Source: Syngnathus acus (lineage: Eukaryota; Chordata; Actinopteri; Syngnathiformes; Syngnathidae). From it: a stretch of 64,000 bases of DNA. A model generated the notes under the pieces. It saw only the letters and a program-made list of their open reading frames with translations. It had not been told where the DNA came from and searched no databases. Positions 1 through 12,455 of this stretch are shown piece after piece. Position numbers and translations under genes: made by a program. Position 1 is the stretch's first letter, and the number at the start of each line of letters is the position of its first letter. The stretch spans positions 5,111,001 to 5,175,000 of the forward strand of contig NC_051096.1 in NCBI RefSeq assembly GCF_901709675.1, written 5' to 3'.

Positions 1-979
1 GCAAATGCTTGTTTACACAAAAGATAAGCCCCCCGACATTTGCATACGATTTTCCACTCAACAGATGGGTGAGAGCTTCAATCGTGATGGTGACTTGACA
101 GGCCAGATGAGGTTTGGCTCGATTAGAAGACCAGCAAAAAAAAAATGGTTTCAAAAAAATGAATAGTTAACAATAGTCGATATTTTATTTGACATATTCC
201 CCTTTAAAAGAAAATTCTTTATGTGCAGTGCGTTGCTCCGGCTAAACTCCACATCATTCATCTTCTGGAGGAATCCCAAAGCGCTTTGAGGAAGTTTAGC
301 AAAGTGCCAGTCAAAGCCACATTTGTATGGAAAACAGACGCTGAAGGTTAAAAAAAAAAAGCGTTTGAATTTCTGATCAACTGGTTGATTCATGGGCTGC
401 CAGTCCCCGCTGGTTTGCTAGCGTGCCTTTGTCCAAAGATCATGAAATTTTAATGTCAACTTGTAATGACTCAATGAAGAAATAAAGGCATGAGATGAGA
501 TTGGTGAACTTTCCGCTGACCTGGCTGATCAATACAAACTCTTCCCCCGCCCGCGCAAACGCTCACCCGCTGATGTTCAATGAGCAAGGAATAGAAGATG
601 GATTTTGCTCATTTCAAGCTCCTTGCTGGAATTCTCACCTTCACTTTTGTACTCGGCGACTGTATTTTTATTATACATTACTCGCTGTCTTTTTTTCCCC
701 CCCAACAACGGCGACCAGTGTCCTCGGGTGCATGAATATTTCACAACGTGCATTGGGTAGTTGGATCGTGCACCAGAACATTGTGTGAATCATCTGGAAT
801 CAAGCATTTACGTCGGGTTCCTAGCGAACGCATGTTTTTATATACGGCAACATCTCGGGTTGAACTTTGACCTCAAATGTGCTTTTCATTTACGGTGGCT
901 TTCAGATGGGAAAAAAAATCCTACCACCTAAAAAAAATACACCATGAAACAGGGAGTCCTACTCTGAGAAAATATACAT
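1..979. other. No gene recognised
   Basis: AT-rich intergenic DNA. The open frames here are short (under 100 codons), lack family signatures and have no convincing splice context. No RNA gene or regulatory element could be identified. Confidence 0.6.
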
Positions 980-1369
980 TACCGTATTTTCCGGACTACT
1001 AGGCGCACCTAAAAACCTAAAATTTTCTCAAAAACAGACTTATAGTCCGGTGCGCCTTATATATGGACCAAATTCCTAAATTTAAACTGGCCCGAAGCAT
1101 TGTGTCATGAAATCAATCATAAGTGGCCCACTGAAGACTATGAATCATGAATCAAAAAGACTATGGATCATTAATTTGTTGCGTCAGAAGTTGAAATAAA
1201 AAATATAAAATGGAGAATGATTTGATTTGGATTAAAAATCTGACATGATGCATTAATGGTGCGCCTTATAGTCCGGTGCGCCTTATATAAGGACAAAGTT
1301 TTAAAATGGGCCATTCATTGATGGTGCGCCTTATAGTCCAGCGCGCCTTATAGTCCGGAAAATACGGTA
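980..1369. mobile_element. MITE, GCGC-type TIR family (copy A1)
   Basis: The element opens with TACCGTATTTTCCGGACT and closes with its reverse complement, AGTCCGGAAAATACGGTA. The TA at each end fits a TA target duplication, as in Tc1/mariner-like elements. Several subterminal direct copies of a GTGCGCCTTATAGTCC motif sit near the right end. It has no coding capacity, so it is non-autonomous. Relatives with the same interior lie at 36046-36390 and 55616-55994, and a shorter one at 57665-57958. The superfamily assignment is inference. Confidence 0.85.
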
Positions 1370-2337
1370 ATAATATTTTTTACAAAATTACTATTTATAA
1401 AAACGTTGATGGAATTCAGGTGTTACCATAGCCGCATCAATAACTCCTACGAAACTTTTACTCTCCGTCAGCCCAATAGTGAAGACACGCAGGCATAAAT
1501 CAAAGTTGGCGAGGGGAGGGAGTGATTGGAAGGGCTGCCGTTTTTATGTCCCCGGGGCCATCAATATGACGAGACACGCACGATTGAGTGTCGTGACTTC
1601 CCGTGGTCCACGCGAAACGTCGAGACCCCGCCGGTGTTGTGCAAGCTACATGATCAATTGGCTACAGCCGGCAGGAAAAGTAGCTGCTCCTCTGCAGGAT
1701 GCCATTATTTCAAATTTTTGCCCAATTATATTAAGCTCACAGGGGCCGATATGTGTAAGACACCCAGATTGATTAAAAGAGGCCCAGAGCAGAACCGGCG
1801 GCATAATCAAAAGTGCTCACTATCAATAAATACCATTGGAGAGCTTGTGAGGACAGCTGGGAATCCCCAAGGAACGATGCCAAGGCCCTTCTTGTTTCTT
1901 TGGATCGTGACTTTTCAAATCGGGTCTAATTAGGACTCGAGGACCAGACCGAGTGTCTGTTTTCACTTTTGATTTCAACCCTGTAGTTCTCGGCGGGATC
2001 GACTTTTGAGAACTTACTCCTGCTGTTTATAAGGATGTCGAGTTGCCACGGAATAATTTGAACAGTAACAAAAGAGAATGATTGCCATGGGTTTCGTCCT
2101 TCAGCGGAAACGGCGAGTTACTCATTATAAGCAGCAGGCAAAATATGACAACCTTCAATCTGTTCTTTTTACAGTTGTCTTCATCAATACTGACGAAAAA
2201 CTGTGGAAAGAAAATAATAGACAAATACGGCCAACCATCGAATAAATGCTAGCCGACGATGTCAAATTGGTGTCATGCGGGATTAAAGGCAAATGCCATT
2301 TTTATTAAGTGAGTGAATGTTGCAGCAATGCGGCGAA
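1370..2337. other. No gene recognised
   Basis: Overlapping open frames of 97 and 135 codons at 1479-1933 lack recognisable domains. The stretch around 1480-1700 is less AT-rich than its surroundings, but nothing supports a coding assignment. Confidence 0.5.
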
Positions 2338-2344
2338 CACACAC

Positions 2345-2419
<75 letters not shown>
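2338..2419. repeat. (CA)n microsatellite
   Basis: About 80 bp of almost pure CA dinucleotide repeat with one CGCA interruption near its left end. The open frames across it on both strands are artefacts of the repeat. Confidence 0.97.
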
Positions 2420-2420
<1 letters not shown>

Positions 2421-5299
2421 GAGAATGAAAACAACTGTGGGGATTTGGAGGATGCGACTTCGCTATCCACCACAGGCTTTTATCCTCCTCCTCTTCATCT
2501 TTTCACTCTACTTCTCTTTCAGCCTCTCCACTTGTTCGCCGAAGTGTTGCCGGCGTGCTAAACAGCCTCTTTTGCCACATTTCCAAGAACTTCAAAGCGT
2601 GTACACTCGGGAGTGCCCCCTCCCTCCCCGCCCCACGTTTCTGGTTCCCGAGGCCTCGAACGCACCGCGTGCATGCGTTCCGTTGACATTCAAGCGAGTC
2701 TACTCTGACTTCCATTTCGTTTTTTTTTTTTTTGTCATCCCATAATAAAGCGACGATGTCAGTCTGAAGAGGACACAAAAGGTCGACATATTAATTAAAG
2801 TTTTTCCGTTTGACATTTCACACTGCGCCGGCGACCTTTCGTCTCGTTCGCTATGTTTGTGTCTTCTGCTTTACAAAACATGTCAGACTTTTTCTCACCT
2901 TGAGAATGACAAATTCGCTCACGGAACACAATGACAACGGTTTCATTTTGTCCAGAGACGCTCGGGATTTTCTCAGTCTCTGCAACCACCACATCGACGA
3001 GGACTCAAATTACTACGAGGGTGCTCGAGGGGGCTTTCAACACGCCACACGGCACGCCCGAATGAATAATGAGGTCGTAAAAGTAGAGGTGAAGCAAAAT
3101 CTTGGATAATTTCAATTTCCTCTACTGTGACTAAGTGTCTTCCTTTTTTCACTTAGTTATTTTCCCTTTTTTTTTTAAAATCATGAAAAACAACACCCCC
3201 AGATGCAATTAAATGCTTTTGTAACAAGGATGTGCAAATTCTATATAAAATGGTCAAAGTGAAGGATGCTGATATTATTGCTGAATGCAAAAGCACCTCG
3301 CTCTTTATTTACGTTATCAAAAGGTTTTTCTTCCCACATGCTAGTCACCAGCTATTACAGTTTTCACCTGAACATTATTGAAAATCTAGTAAAATAAAAA
3401 TAAAATCTTTATAAAGATTTCTCACCGTTAAGACCGAAGAGTTGCCTTTATATTTTTTTCCTTTCATACGTGACCTTGAGGAAAGAAAGAAGAAGAAAAA
3501 AAAAAACGCCTTCGTGTAAACATACTGCAGCACTTCGGTCGCTTCCTCCTCCTCATTCTCTCCCTGACCGTACAGTAATTGGATTATTCCCTCATTATTA
3601 TGATTATTATTCCCTCATTGTTTATCCCTTAATTTCTTCATATCTGCACTTGGTAGCCGGTGGGAGTATTCCCATGGCGACGACTCTTCCCTGCATGGAT
3701 AAAATTTGTGAAAGAACATGGAAACATCATATAATAGTCTCACCTAAATGAAAGCATCTTTTCTTCAACATTGATTTTTCTTTTTCTGGACAAAACTGTG
3801 AGCGAACTCATTAGTAGGCGGTAAAGATGTTTCTATTCCCTATGCGGTTCTGACGATCAATACAAAGTAGGATTTGTTAGACCGGCATTGACTCCAGGGT
3901 GACAAGAAATAATATAGTCAGTGTTTCTTTTTACAATTTAAAAAAAAGTGCTTTTATAAATTGATTCTGTCTTTTGGTCTTCAGGAAGTACATCAAGGTT
4001 GTTGATTAATTATACATTTGGACATAACGGCAAATGCATCAGAAGCACGGTAACGATGAATTAGTCATCTTTCATCAAACGCGACCCATTTTTTTTTCTA
4101 TTTGGAGCAACAAAGTGAAGCTGGCTCTTTAAATAACAACATTCACTTATTGTCATTGTCACTTGTGATAAAGATCCACACGGCTAGTCGTCGCGCTGAC
4201 CTTTTCTCAAAGCCAGCCCGACAAGTTCAGAGCTGCCCATTTGTGTCGGCGGAATTAAAGCCCCCCACAACACCCCCCCCCCCCACACACACATTCACCT
4301 CCCAAGGCGAGGTTAAACGGGCTGTCAAGAGTCGTGCAAGGCCATCCCGGTGGCGGCCAGAACTAATACTGGAATACTCGTTCTTCTTTGCCCTTTTGCT
4401 TCTGCATCACAATAAAAAAACATCTTGTGGTCACAAAGGTGCAATCAGTCATATTCTTGACCATTCAAATCCAATATGGCACCATTCAAAAAAAAATTCA
4501 CAACCTTTTGGCATTTCATACACAAGACGGTGAAGACTTGTTCAAAGCATCTCCAGATGTCACGGGGCCTCATGTTTATTAATTACAGACTATACACCCT
4601 GAAGCCAGGAAGGGGTCAAATACAATTTGCCGTCGCCATAGGAATTCATCCTTCTGGCCCGTTTGTGATTTCTACGTTTGGTTTTTATAGGAGGGAAGGG
4701 GGAGGGGTGTTGGTCCCAGATCCAATTTACAGACAAGATGGAAAGCCAACACACACGTCAGGAGGGGAAAATAGTTTCAATGGACAAGTCAAATGATTGA
4801 TGGTGGATAACACCCAGATATACACGAGACGCAACGGAGAACTCCAAACTTAATTTGACTTTCTGGCTCTTGAGACAAAATCAAACTAAGCGTTAATCTC
4901 ATACGCATCGATAATGATATAATTTCTCTATTTTTATATTATGATTAAATCAAAGGCTCCGCCCCCATAAGCATTTCATTTTTTTATGTCGGGATGCCCA
5001 AAGTAGCTTCACACCAACAGGTTGGAATCACATGAAAAGTGCATGTGCATCATGTGCATTATTCATATCCAGGCCGCTGTGATCAAAGCGAACCGTGAGT
5101 CTTCTTTGCCACCAGACCTGCCTAACCAAACCCCGGCTTAGGTTGACTGACACAACCCCCCCCCGTAATCCACCGTGCCGGAAAAATTCCAATTTCCCTG
5201 TTCACGGATATCGTATAATCAGTGCCGCTTCATCGAGAAATAAACAGGGAGGCAACCAAAAATAATAACACACATCATCAGGGATGCTGTCTCGTTCCT
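2420..5299. other. No gene recognised
   Basis: AT-rich intergenic sequence with homopolymer tracts and a compound poly-C/(CA)n tract at about 4272-4293. Open frames such as 4102-4533 show no protein-family signature. Confidence 0.55.
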
Positions 5300-5306
5300 T
5301 TAAAAC

Positions 5307-5398
5307 AAATAAATAAATAAATAAATAAATAAAAATAAACGAATGAATGTATAAGTAAATAAATAAATAAATTAATTAATTAATTAATAAATAAATGC
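5307..5398. repeat. (AAAT)n-type microsatellite
   Basis: Interrupted AAAT repeats grade into an AATT block and back to AAAT. Confidence 0.9.
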
Positions 5399-5399
5399 A

Positions 5400-7337
5400 C
5401 ATTCCTACTATAGCACACTCAAAGGTGCTCTTATCCTTAATCTCCTTTGAGAGCCCTCATTTAAAAAAAAAAAAAAATCCCCTCTATCAAGGAGAGGTGG
5501 GAAATGTTTTCCGGACTTAATGCACTCACCGGAGAACACAGCAGCTCCGAGGCGGGAAGTAGTGACGGCTAATACATAAAGATGAAGGCAAGCCTTTTGA
5601 AGACAAAACCAATTACTTTAGCAATTTCCGAGTCCGAGTGGACAACGTGCTTGCTTTGTGCAGATTGTCCACCAAATATAGTATTAAGGTGAGACCTATT
5701 CTATATTTTATTTTTGCTTAAACAGCAGAAGCAGCAGGAAAAAAAAAGTGGTGACTCACGATAAGCGGCGTTACAGGATAAAGCACGGAGAGAAGAGTAT
5801 CAAGAAAATATCTATTTTGCCCTTTGCTGTCTGAAGTGATGGAGTCATCTATGTAGATGACCTCATTCTGGCACAGCCAGCTACCGGATCATGAATCATT
5901 GCTCACTGGGGACTTGGCTGCTGTGGAAGCTTGCAAAACTGAAGGTCCAAAAAAGACAGAGAAGGATCCATTTCATCAAGATTTTTCTCGAGAAGAGGTA
6001 TAGTTGTGGATGTGATGGAAGACAGAAGGACGGGTGTTTATAATGGCTTCCACCTCTGGAGATGAAAATATTCAATTAAACACTTCACAGTCTGGAGGAT
6101 TTTGCCTGCCTACAAGTCACCACAGGGGGGGGGGGTGCTTTGATTTTTGCAAAATGGATGGATGATTATTTCCTTAGGCTAGTGCTGAACTTTTTTTGGG
6201 GGGGGCGGGAGGAAAACAACAGCTGTTTTGTTCCAAGGTTGCGCCAGAATTAATCATCCATTAAAAGGCAGAATAAACAAATCACGCCGCAAACAGCTTA
6301 ATGATTAAATAGAGTCACTCTTTTAAAACACAATTTGAGGTGTAAAAAAAAGAAATAAATGAAGGTAATAACTTGAGAGAGCAGCGATCAGGAGAGATAA
6401 TAGTACCGATTAACATATTCATGAGTGTCTTGGCATCTTTGCACATGGTCATTTATGACTCTGGCGCTCACATCCGGAAAAATGAACTCGATTGTATGTG
6501 GCAGACAAAATTAGCGTCCGAGCCAAAGTTGAAAAGGTTATTTCACTAAGTGCATTTCATTTCAGATCAGCTCTGACCTCCCGAGGCACATCGTGTATGC
6601 TCCTGTCATCTCGGCAGCCCGAGGAGCCAGCGTCTACCTTCAGTCTTCCTTAATCCGATGCGACAGCGATGTTAAAGTGGCAGGCCCTATTCTCCGGGGT
6701 TGCGCTAGCGCGTGCGGCCCACTTTCACTGTTGTCGCTATAATCTGTTAATGGGACCTCAGCGTGCAGCACGAGTGAAGAGAAAACATTTTGCTTATGCT
6801 ATCAAAATTGTAAAAGGTCAACGTCCGCAAGTTAAGGTCAGTGCACCAAACTAAGCTAGCAATTTGACAGCAGAACAATAACGTTCCTTTTCTGGATGCC
6901 ACTAAACATTATCCCCAATTGCAAGTTGCTGGAAATAAACTGGCAGAAACGGCAACACACTCGCGTGGCTCCAAGTCAAAAATCCGAAATATGCTATACT
7001 TGATGATAGGTAGGAAGTTAAGATGAGAAAGACGCGCGCGGCTGTAATTCAAAGTTTGTATAGGCGGGACTCGCTGGAAGGCTCGTATATTTTAAGACGA
7101 GGCCGCATGTTTTCCAAACGAGCATTAACCGAATCCCCTTTGGATTTATGTCTGGAAAAGTCAGCAAGTACTTTGCTTTTAAAAAAAAAAAAAACAAGGT
7201 CTCATTTTTTAAAATTAATCTGATGAGGCTTACACAGAGGAGAGACGTGTCGGTTAAATGAAGCAAATGTTCAATGAGATGAAATCACTGCAGGGACGCA
7301 TGAATTAAACACCGACTTTCAAAGTTCTCCCTCTTAA
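5400..7337. other. No gene recognised; possible conserved noncoding stretch
   Basis: No coding exon is recognisable. The part at about 6360-6660 has a more balanced composition than its surroundings and is a weak candidate for regulatory DNA (see findings). Confidence 0.45.
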
Positions 7338-7510
7338 TACCGTAATTTTCGGACTATAAGTCGCACCGGAGTATAAGTCGCACCAGCCATAAAATGCCCA
7401 AAAAAGTGAAAAAAACCATATATATGTATATAAGTCGCTCCTGAGTATAAGTCGCCCCCCCACCCAAACTATGAAAAAAAAACGCGACTTATAGTCCGAA
7501 AATTACGGTA
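7338..7510. mobile_element. MITE, GTCGC-type TIR family (copy B1)
   Basis: A 173-bp element with near-perfect inverted ends. It begins TACCGTAATTTTCGGACTAT and ends with the reverse complement, flanked by TA. The interior has short repeats of a TATAAGTCGC motif and a run of C. It is nearly identical to 15770-15942. It has no coding capacity and must be mobilised in trans. Confidence 0.88.
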
Positions 7511-8710
7511 ACTTGAAACTTTCTTAATAAGTAAAAGGGGAGGTTTGTCATCACTTTGATACCGCGCAAAAAAAAAAAAAACTTCACGGCATGACCTCCT
7601 GTCAGCCATTTAATTAAAACACATCTAGACATGCAAATTTATATCGAAGCTTTCGCTGCCTTGCACGCATCAAAATACAAAAAACACTTTAATTAATATT
7701 CTTAAATATCGCCTATTTATATTTGAAGGCATCAATCACGCTGTCAGTAAATGCGCTTTTTTTTTTTAGTGGCGATATTCATCTTGTCATTTGCAAATGT
7801 CAACAACGCTGGGAGGCCTTTTTTTCTGATGGAGTGATGACGCATTAACATTTCACCCCCCAAGCTAAACTATTAGCGGAAACTGGAACAGACTGAGGGA
7901 ACAATTGATATATAATACACTCCATAAAATATTACTCGGTAAATGTATCCATTATAAACCGACGTGAATGATGTTTCTAGTGATGCTTTTAGTAGCTACC
8001 TCATTCATGCTTATATTTAAATAACTGGTAATGTAAATATCAATTAGGCATCCCACCATTACATTCCCGATCCACTTATATTCTAATCCAACTCTTAATA
8101 CTTAAAGATATTGCCAAGTCTTGTTTGTCAGATGTGTTCCGACTTACAAACGATCATCTTCTCACGTTACCGCATTCCCCAACTAAATAGGCTATTAAAA
8201 ATTCCAATTGAAATTGAACAATTGGCGAGGGTGAAAGTGCAGCATAGGCAATTATCGGCACAAACAGACGTCGGGTGGGATTTGAGCGTAATTAGCCAAG
8301 ACTTCCCTTGACCAAACGGCACCGATAAGCCCGCCAAGCGTGTCAGAGGACAAAAACGGTGAAGCGGCTGAAGTGTAAAAGCAATCACCGGGTCTCAGCG
8401 TAAGATTGGCGCTCTTCATTAGCATCTCGTTATTGCTCAACAGCTGAAACCTCCGCTTAATTGGAGCTCATTTTTGATTTATTCATGGAATGCTGATTAC
8501 AGTCGAGAATGTCAGGGAAGTTGTTGACTTACAGTAAAAAAAGATGGACTCATTTTTCTTGTAATCCATTACAAAGTCATTTATATTTACAATACCGGTA
8601 ATTTATCATTTGACTAGAGATTGTTATAAACTCTTGACGACTATCAAAAACCACATGCAGTGAATTCAACTTGAATTAATTACGCCCTGACTATAAACTT
8701 GGATCACTAC
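7511..8710. other. No gene recognised
   Basis: AT-rich intergenic sequence. About 8350-8490 is a candidate conserved noncoding element on composition and homeodomain-type motifs only. Confidence 0.45.
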
Positions 8711-8714
8711 TGCA

Positions 8715-8766
8715 AAACACAAATGGCCTTGGGCTTAGAACACCACCTTGTGGTACACCACACTGA
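8715..8766 (-). pseudogene. Relic of a non-LTR reverse transcriptase
   Basis: Reading the minus strand in one frame gives CGVPQGGVLSP, followed by a degenerate PF-V-F. This matches the highly conserved GVPQGG-x-LSP-x-LF motif of the palm/fingers region of non-LTR (LINE) reverse transcriptases. No further RT motif is readable on either side, so only a fragment of about 15-17 codons survives. The LINE clade cannot be assigned. Confidence 0.55.
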
Positions 8767-8794
8767 CATTTTGGTGAGCTTATGTATGTGTATG

Positions 8795-8929
8795 TTTTTA
8801 TGACTATCGTTTACAGCGAAAAGGTCAAATGAGGTCTCTGTGTTGGGTGAGCAGATGTCACTTTTTATGACTATCGTTTAGAGCGAAATGGTCCAATGAG
8901 GGCTCTATGTTGGGTGAGCAGATGTCACT
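8795..8929. repeat. 67-bp tandem duplication (two units)
   Basis: Two adjacent copies begin TTTTTATGACTATCGTTTA and end GAGCAGATGTCACTT. They differ at a handful of bases. The second unit starts at 8862. Confidence 0.88.
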
Positions 8930-10361
8930 TTCATTTTCCAATAAATGTCTGGTTATCCTATAAAATTGCAGTTTAACATACATGCAGCGAACAGAGATAA
9001 GAAACTAACACACCCAGAGACACTTTTGTGCCCAAAAAGGGGAAGAGGAAGCCTTTAGCGCTTCAGAGGATGCCAACGATCCGCTTCTTGTCTGTTCCTT
9101 TTATCAATTTCAGACTTCATAAGAGGCAGTCACACGCAACTACCTTGTATGTGTGCGTGAGGCAACTAGTGGAACAGTTCTGGTTAAACAAGAATGCCAG
9201 TACTTTTCTGTCCTGCTCTGGTTTCCTGTAGGCAAGAATATTTGAGTTACAAATTAAGTTTTAAGATGATAACATTATTTTTATTTTTCATTTTCATTTT
9301 ATTTTTATATTTATTTCTATTTCTAGTTTTATTATTATCATTATTTATATTTATATTTAATTTATATTTAATTTATATATATTTATATTTATATTTATAT
9401 TTTTATTTCCTAATAGTCAATAATCACAATCAATTTCGCCAAAGTGTTTGGCTCATACCAGTTGCATCTTCTCAAGTGAGAATGCCCTCACCTTGCTTCC
9501 ATCATGCATTCATTCTGACTAGACAAATATTTTTTTCCGACCTTCTCATGTGTCACACCTATGCAAATGAACAACGCCGCTCAGCCAGCTCGCCGTAGAT
9601 CAGACAGAATTAATCGAGGTCTACCACTTAAACGGATGAGCCTCTGCTGCTGCCAAAGTTGTCGAAAAACAAGTCATCACTCAACAACTTTAAAGGATCT
9701 TGTAAACATGTACTAATACAAAATAATGGAGTCCTTCAGAGCAACCTGTGATGCCTTCCAGGTAAGAAACATTCTAAATGTTGTATGGATGGGTGTTAAA
9801 ACAAACACTACAGAAGTGAGTCAAATTTCAGTAGCACACATTGTTTATGGATCATATACCGGAATGTTGATATTTTATTCATTGTATTTTTTTTTTCACC
9901 GCTCCTGCAGCATCCATGTTGTATATTTCACGTTTTCCTTTTGGGCTTTCTGGCACGGACACCAAAGTGTCTGCAGTATCAACGATACACAAGTTAATTC
10001 ACGCCTTGGGCTGCACCAGGACGCAGTCTAAGATCTTCCCTTGGATTTGAGATGAATTAATAAATAACAAGCATGCAACATGACCCAACCTCCTGCCAAC
10101 CACCCACTGGGAAGCAAAAAAAAAAAAAATACTAATAGGGCATAAAAAAATAGTGTCGCAAGCGGGAGTAGCACCAGTATAATCCCGCCGTGAATCATTT
10201 TTATCGCTTTAAATGTGGCACTTTAGACTCACCATTGTCCTTGTAAACTAGTTTGACCAGAACACATTACAAACACACATCATGCCGAATGCCACAAGAC
10301 ACACCTCTTTGTGTGTTTACAGTCAATATGTTCTTTATTTGGGCAATCTAACACTGTTGCG
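8930..10361. other. No gene recognised; low-complexity AT block
   Basis: From 9265 to 9415 there is an extreme T/A-rich low-complexity block whose open frame encodes only a hydrophobic F/L/I/Y string. An ATG at 9726 runs 12 codons into a consensus CAG/GTAAGA donor at 9762. No downstream partner was found, so it is not called as a gene. Confidence 0.5.
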
Positions 10362-11179
10362 GCTTGAACAGAATTTACAAGAGACTGATGTTTTATCAAA
10401 TAGGAAAAGAATTATAATGGAATGACTGTCAGATCAGTTTAAGCTGACAATTGTTATTAATGGCTTTGACAGTGACATTCGAAATTCAAGAACAAATAGA
10501 AAACAACAAACAAGAGTCGAGAACTGCCAGGGGAAACCACACAAGGGGATAAAAAAAAAACAGGATCTCTGGTAATGAGCTCTGAGGAACACCAGTGGTT
10601 AAAATACAGCCTCTGGAAAAAAGACCATTTTGAAGAGACTTCGTTTGAACAATTGCAAAGATCACTTCACTGGTTCTTTTATCTCAAAAAATTATTTTAG
10701 GTTGCATTACCTGACATGTTTCGGTTTGTACTGCCGCGATTAACAAGTAAAAACAAAATGAACTTAATACAACAATTGCAAAGATGTTTTGGTGGCCAGA
10801 ACCAAATTTACACTGACTTGTGGGTTAGATTGACGTTCGGTGAGATACTACTGTGAGTGGCAGAACATGTTTTAAGCTCCACCCAGCAACTGACATTCCA
10901 CTTTTAATTCCAGTTTCTTTTCTAAGTCTCAGTGTATTTAATATAATATAACCTAATATTCTGTGCATCTTGAAAAAAATCCTTAAAAAAATATGGGGTT
11001 GCCTGGCGGTCAATAGGGAATATAAAGATGAAAACAAATATTTTCTTTGTTGTTGCCACTCCTCTTCCTGCCCCCAAAAAATAGTTTAACTCTCAGAACT
11101 CTTTCCTTTAAACAGTTGCTTGTAGGACGGGACGGACTTGTCACACAGGTAGGAAGATCTCTATTGTGCAATTATTTAA

Positions 11180-11445
11180 AAAATTACTTTTTAGATAGAT
11201 AGAAACTTTATTGATTCCTGCATTCATACCGCAGAGTTTATAAAAGAATATATATATATATCTGCTGTATGCACACTTGCTCCATTTTTGCTCCTCTTAT
11301 TTATTGTTATTTGTTTATTTATTATTTATTCATCATTCTTATTTATTCATTGTTTGTGCCTTCTTGTTTTTATTTTTTTGTGTTGTTTACTTGTATGTAT
11401 ATTGTGTACTATGTCTTGTCACCGTGGGATAGTGGGAACGTAATA
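11180..11445. mobile_element. Non-LTR retrotransposon tail fragments
   Basis: A TAGATAGATAGAAACTTTAT motif resembles a reversed LINE tail (AATAAAGTTTCTATCTATCTA on the minus strand). It is followed by a T/A-rich stretch ending GGGATAGTGGGAACGTAA. In the right unit the same stretch continues at 15702-15769 into AATTGACAATAAAGCAGACT, the appearance of a LINE 3' end. The clade is not assigned. Confidence 0.5.
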
Positions 11446-11649
11446 GTGGCAATTTACAAAATCCCTTCCGTTTTGTGTATATACACTGTGGGGCAAAATT
11501 CTTTTTTTTTTGCGCCCAAGTTTTGGTTTCCCGAATGATGTCTTGAGATGTTGCCTTAGTATTTCCACATAATGTTCTTAATTTATGATGTTGTCTATTT
11601 TATGAAGAGCTCCAGTTGCAGTTGGTGTATATATATATATATATATATA

Positions 11650-11803
11650 TACCGTAATTTTTGGACTATAGGTCGCGTTTTTTTTCAGTTTGGGTGGGGG
11701 GGCAACTTATACAGAGGAGCGACTTATATGTGAATTTTTTCATAGATTTTCAAAAATGTAAAAAAAAAAAAGTGAAACCGCGATGTAGCAAGGGATTACT
11801 GTA
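11650..11803. mobile_element. Decayed MITE related to the GTCGC family
   Basis: It starts ACCGTAATTTTTGGACTATA, like the intact family member at 7338, but lacks the matching right inverted end. It runs into an AACCGCGATGTAGCAAGGG motif instead. The same truncated arrangement occurs in the right duplication unit at 16997-17167, so the decay predates the duplication. Confidence 0.6.
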
Positions 11804-11814
11804 ATTTGAATTTC

Positions 11815-11890
11815 AAGTGACGTCAGCAGCGCGGCGCGGCTCGGCGGTTGTTTATATAAAGGACGGTCATCACGGGATGACGACGATGAC
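11815..11890 (+). promoter_or_regulatory. Candidate promoter of sialyltransferase copy 1
   Basis: A TGACGTCA (CRE-type) site is followed by a GCGGC-rich block and a TATATAAAG box at about 11854, then a moderately GC-rich leader. The order and spacing suit a core promoter for the downstream gene. The block may instead derive from a repeat. In copy 2 the CRE is kept but the TATA-like box reads TACATAAAG. Confidence 0.35.
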
Positions 11891-11995
11891 GAAGGGCCCC
11901 ACGTACTACCGGCATCATTAGCGGCTTTGTTTCTAAGACGAAGAGTTTGAAGGATTTAAGGATTTGGAGTGACACAGAAGGTTTGAAAAACTATT

Positions 11996-12180
11996 ATGGC
12001 TTTTACGCACGCCCGGTCCTACTCTACGGAGCTCTCTTTCACCTCCGTGGATGGAAGTCGGGAGCCGGCGCACGGCCGGGTGGCTGTCCGGGGACGGTGG
12101 ATGGGGCTCGGACATGGCTTTTACGCACGCCCGGTCCTATTCTATGGAGCTCTCTTCCACCTCCGCGGCTGGAAGTGCCA
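11996..12180 (+). repeat. Internal duplication in the 5' leader of copy 1
   Basis: A block of about 60-65 bp beginning ATGGCTTTTACGCACGCCCG occurs twice, at 11996 and 12114, with a period of 118 bp. The same pair recurs at 17365 and 17483 upstream of copy 2. It contains overlapping open frames but no recognisable protein. Confidence 0.8.
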
Positions 12181-12455
12181 CGGACAAACAAAACATTCAA
12201 GTAAACAATAGAAAAAGTAAAAACAAGAAGGCATGATGCTACTAACTCCACAGTTGTCCTAACCAGTGAGTCACCATACCACCCTGTATTACATCTTGTT
12301 GTGTTTTTGTTTTGCAGGTGCACTGCTTCAAATCATCATTGCACCTAATGAAGATGAGCACTACAAAAAGTGCATGATCAAATATCTCAAACATATTTCA
12401 AATTCTTCAAAATAATATCTTTTTTGAATGATAACTATCATCTGCAATTGACAGA

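Noticed and set aside
1479-1933. 97- and 135-codon overlapping open frames
   Set aside because: No domain, no conserved motif, no promoter or poly-A context.
2273-2745. Open frames of 66-142 codons spanning the CA repeat on both strands
   Set aside because: They are produced by the stop-free microsatellite; flanks show no protein family or splice support.
9194-9598. 134-codon hydrophobic open frame resembling a membrane protein
   Set aside because: The hydrophobic string comes from T/A low-complexity DNA, not from a conserved protein.
9726-9761. ATG plus 12 codons ending at a consensus GTAAGA donor
   Set aside because: No acceptor or partner exon with a recognisable protein was found within reach; a short ATG-to-donor match is likely chance.
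10560-10640. GVPQSS on the minus strand as another RT motif
   Set aside because: The residues after it do not follow the RT pattern, unlike 22412-22615 and 8715-8766.
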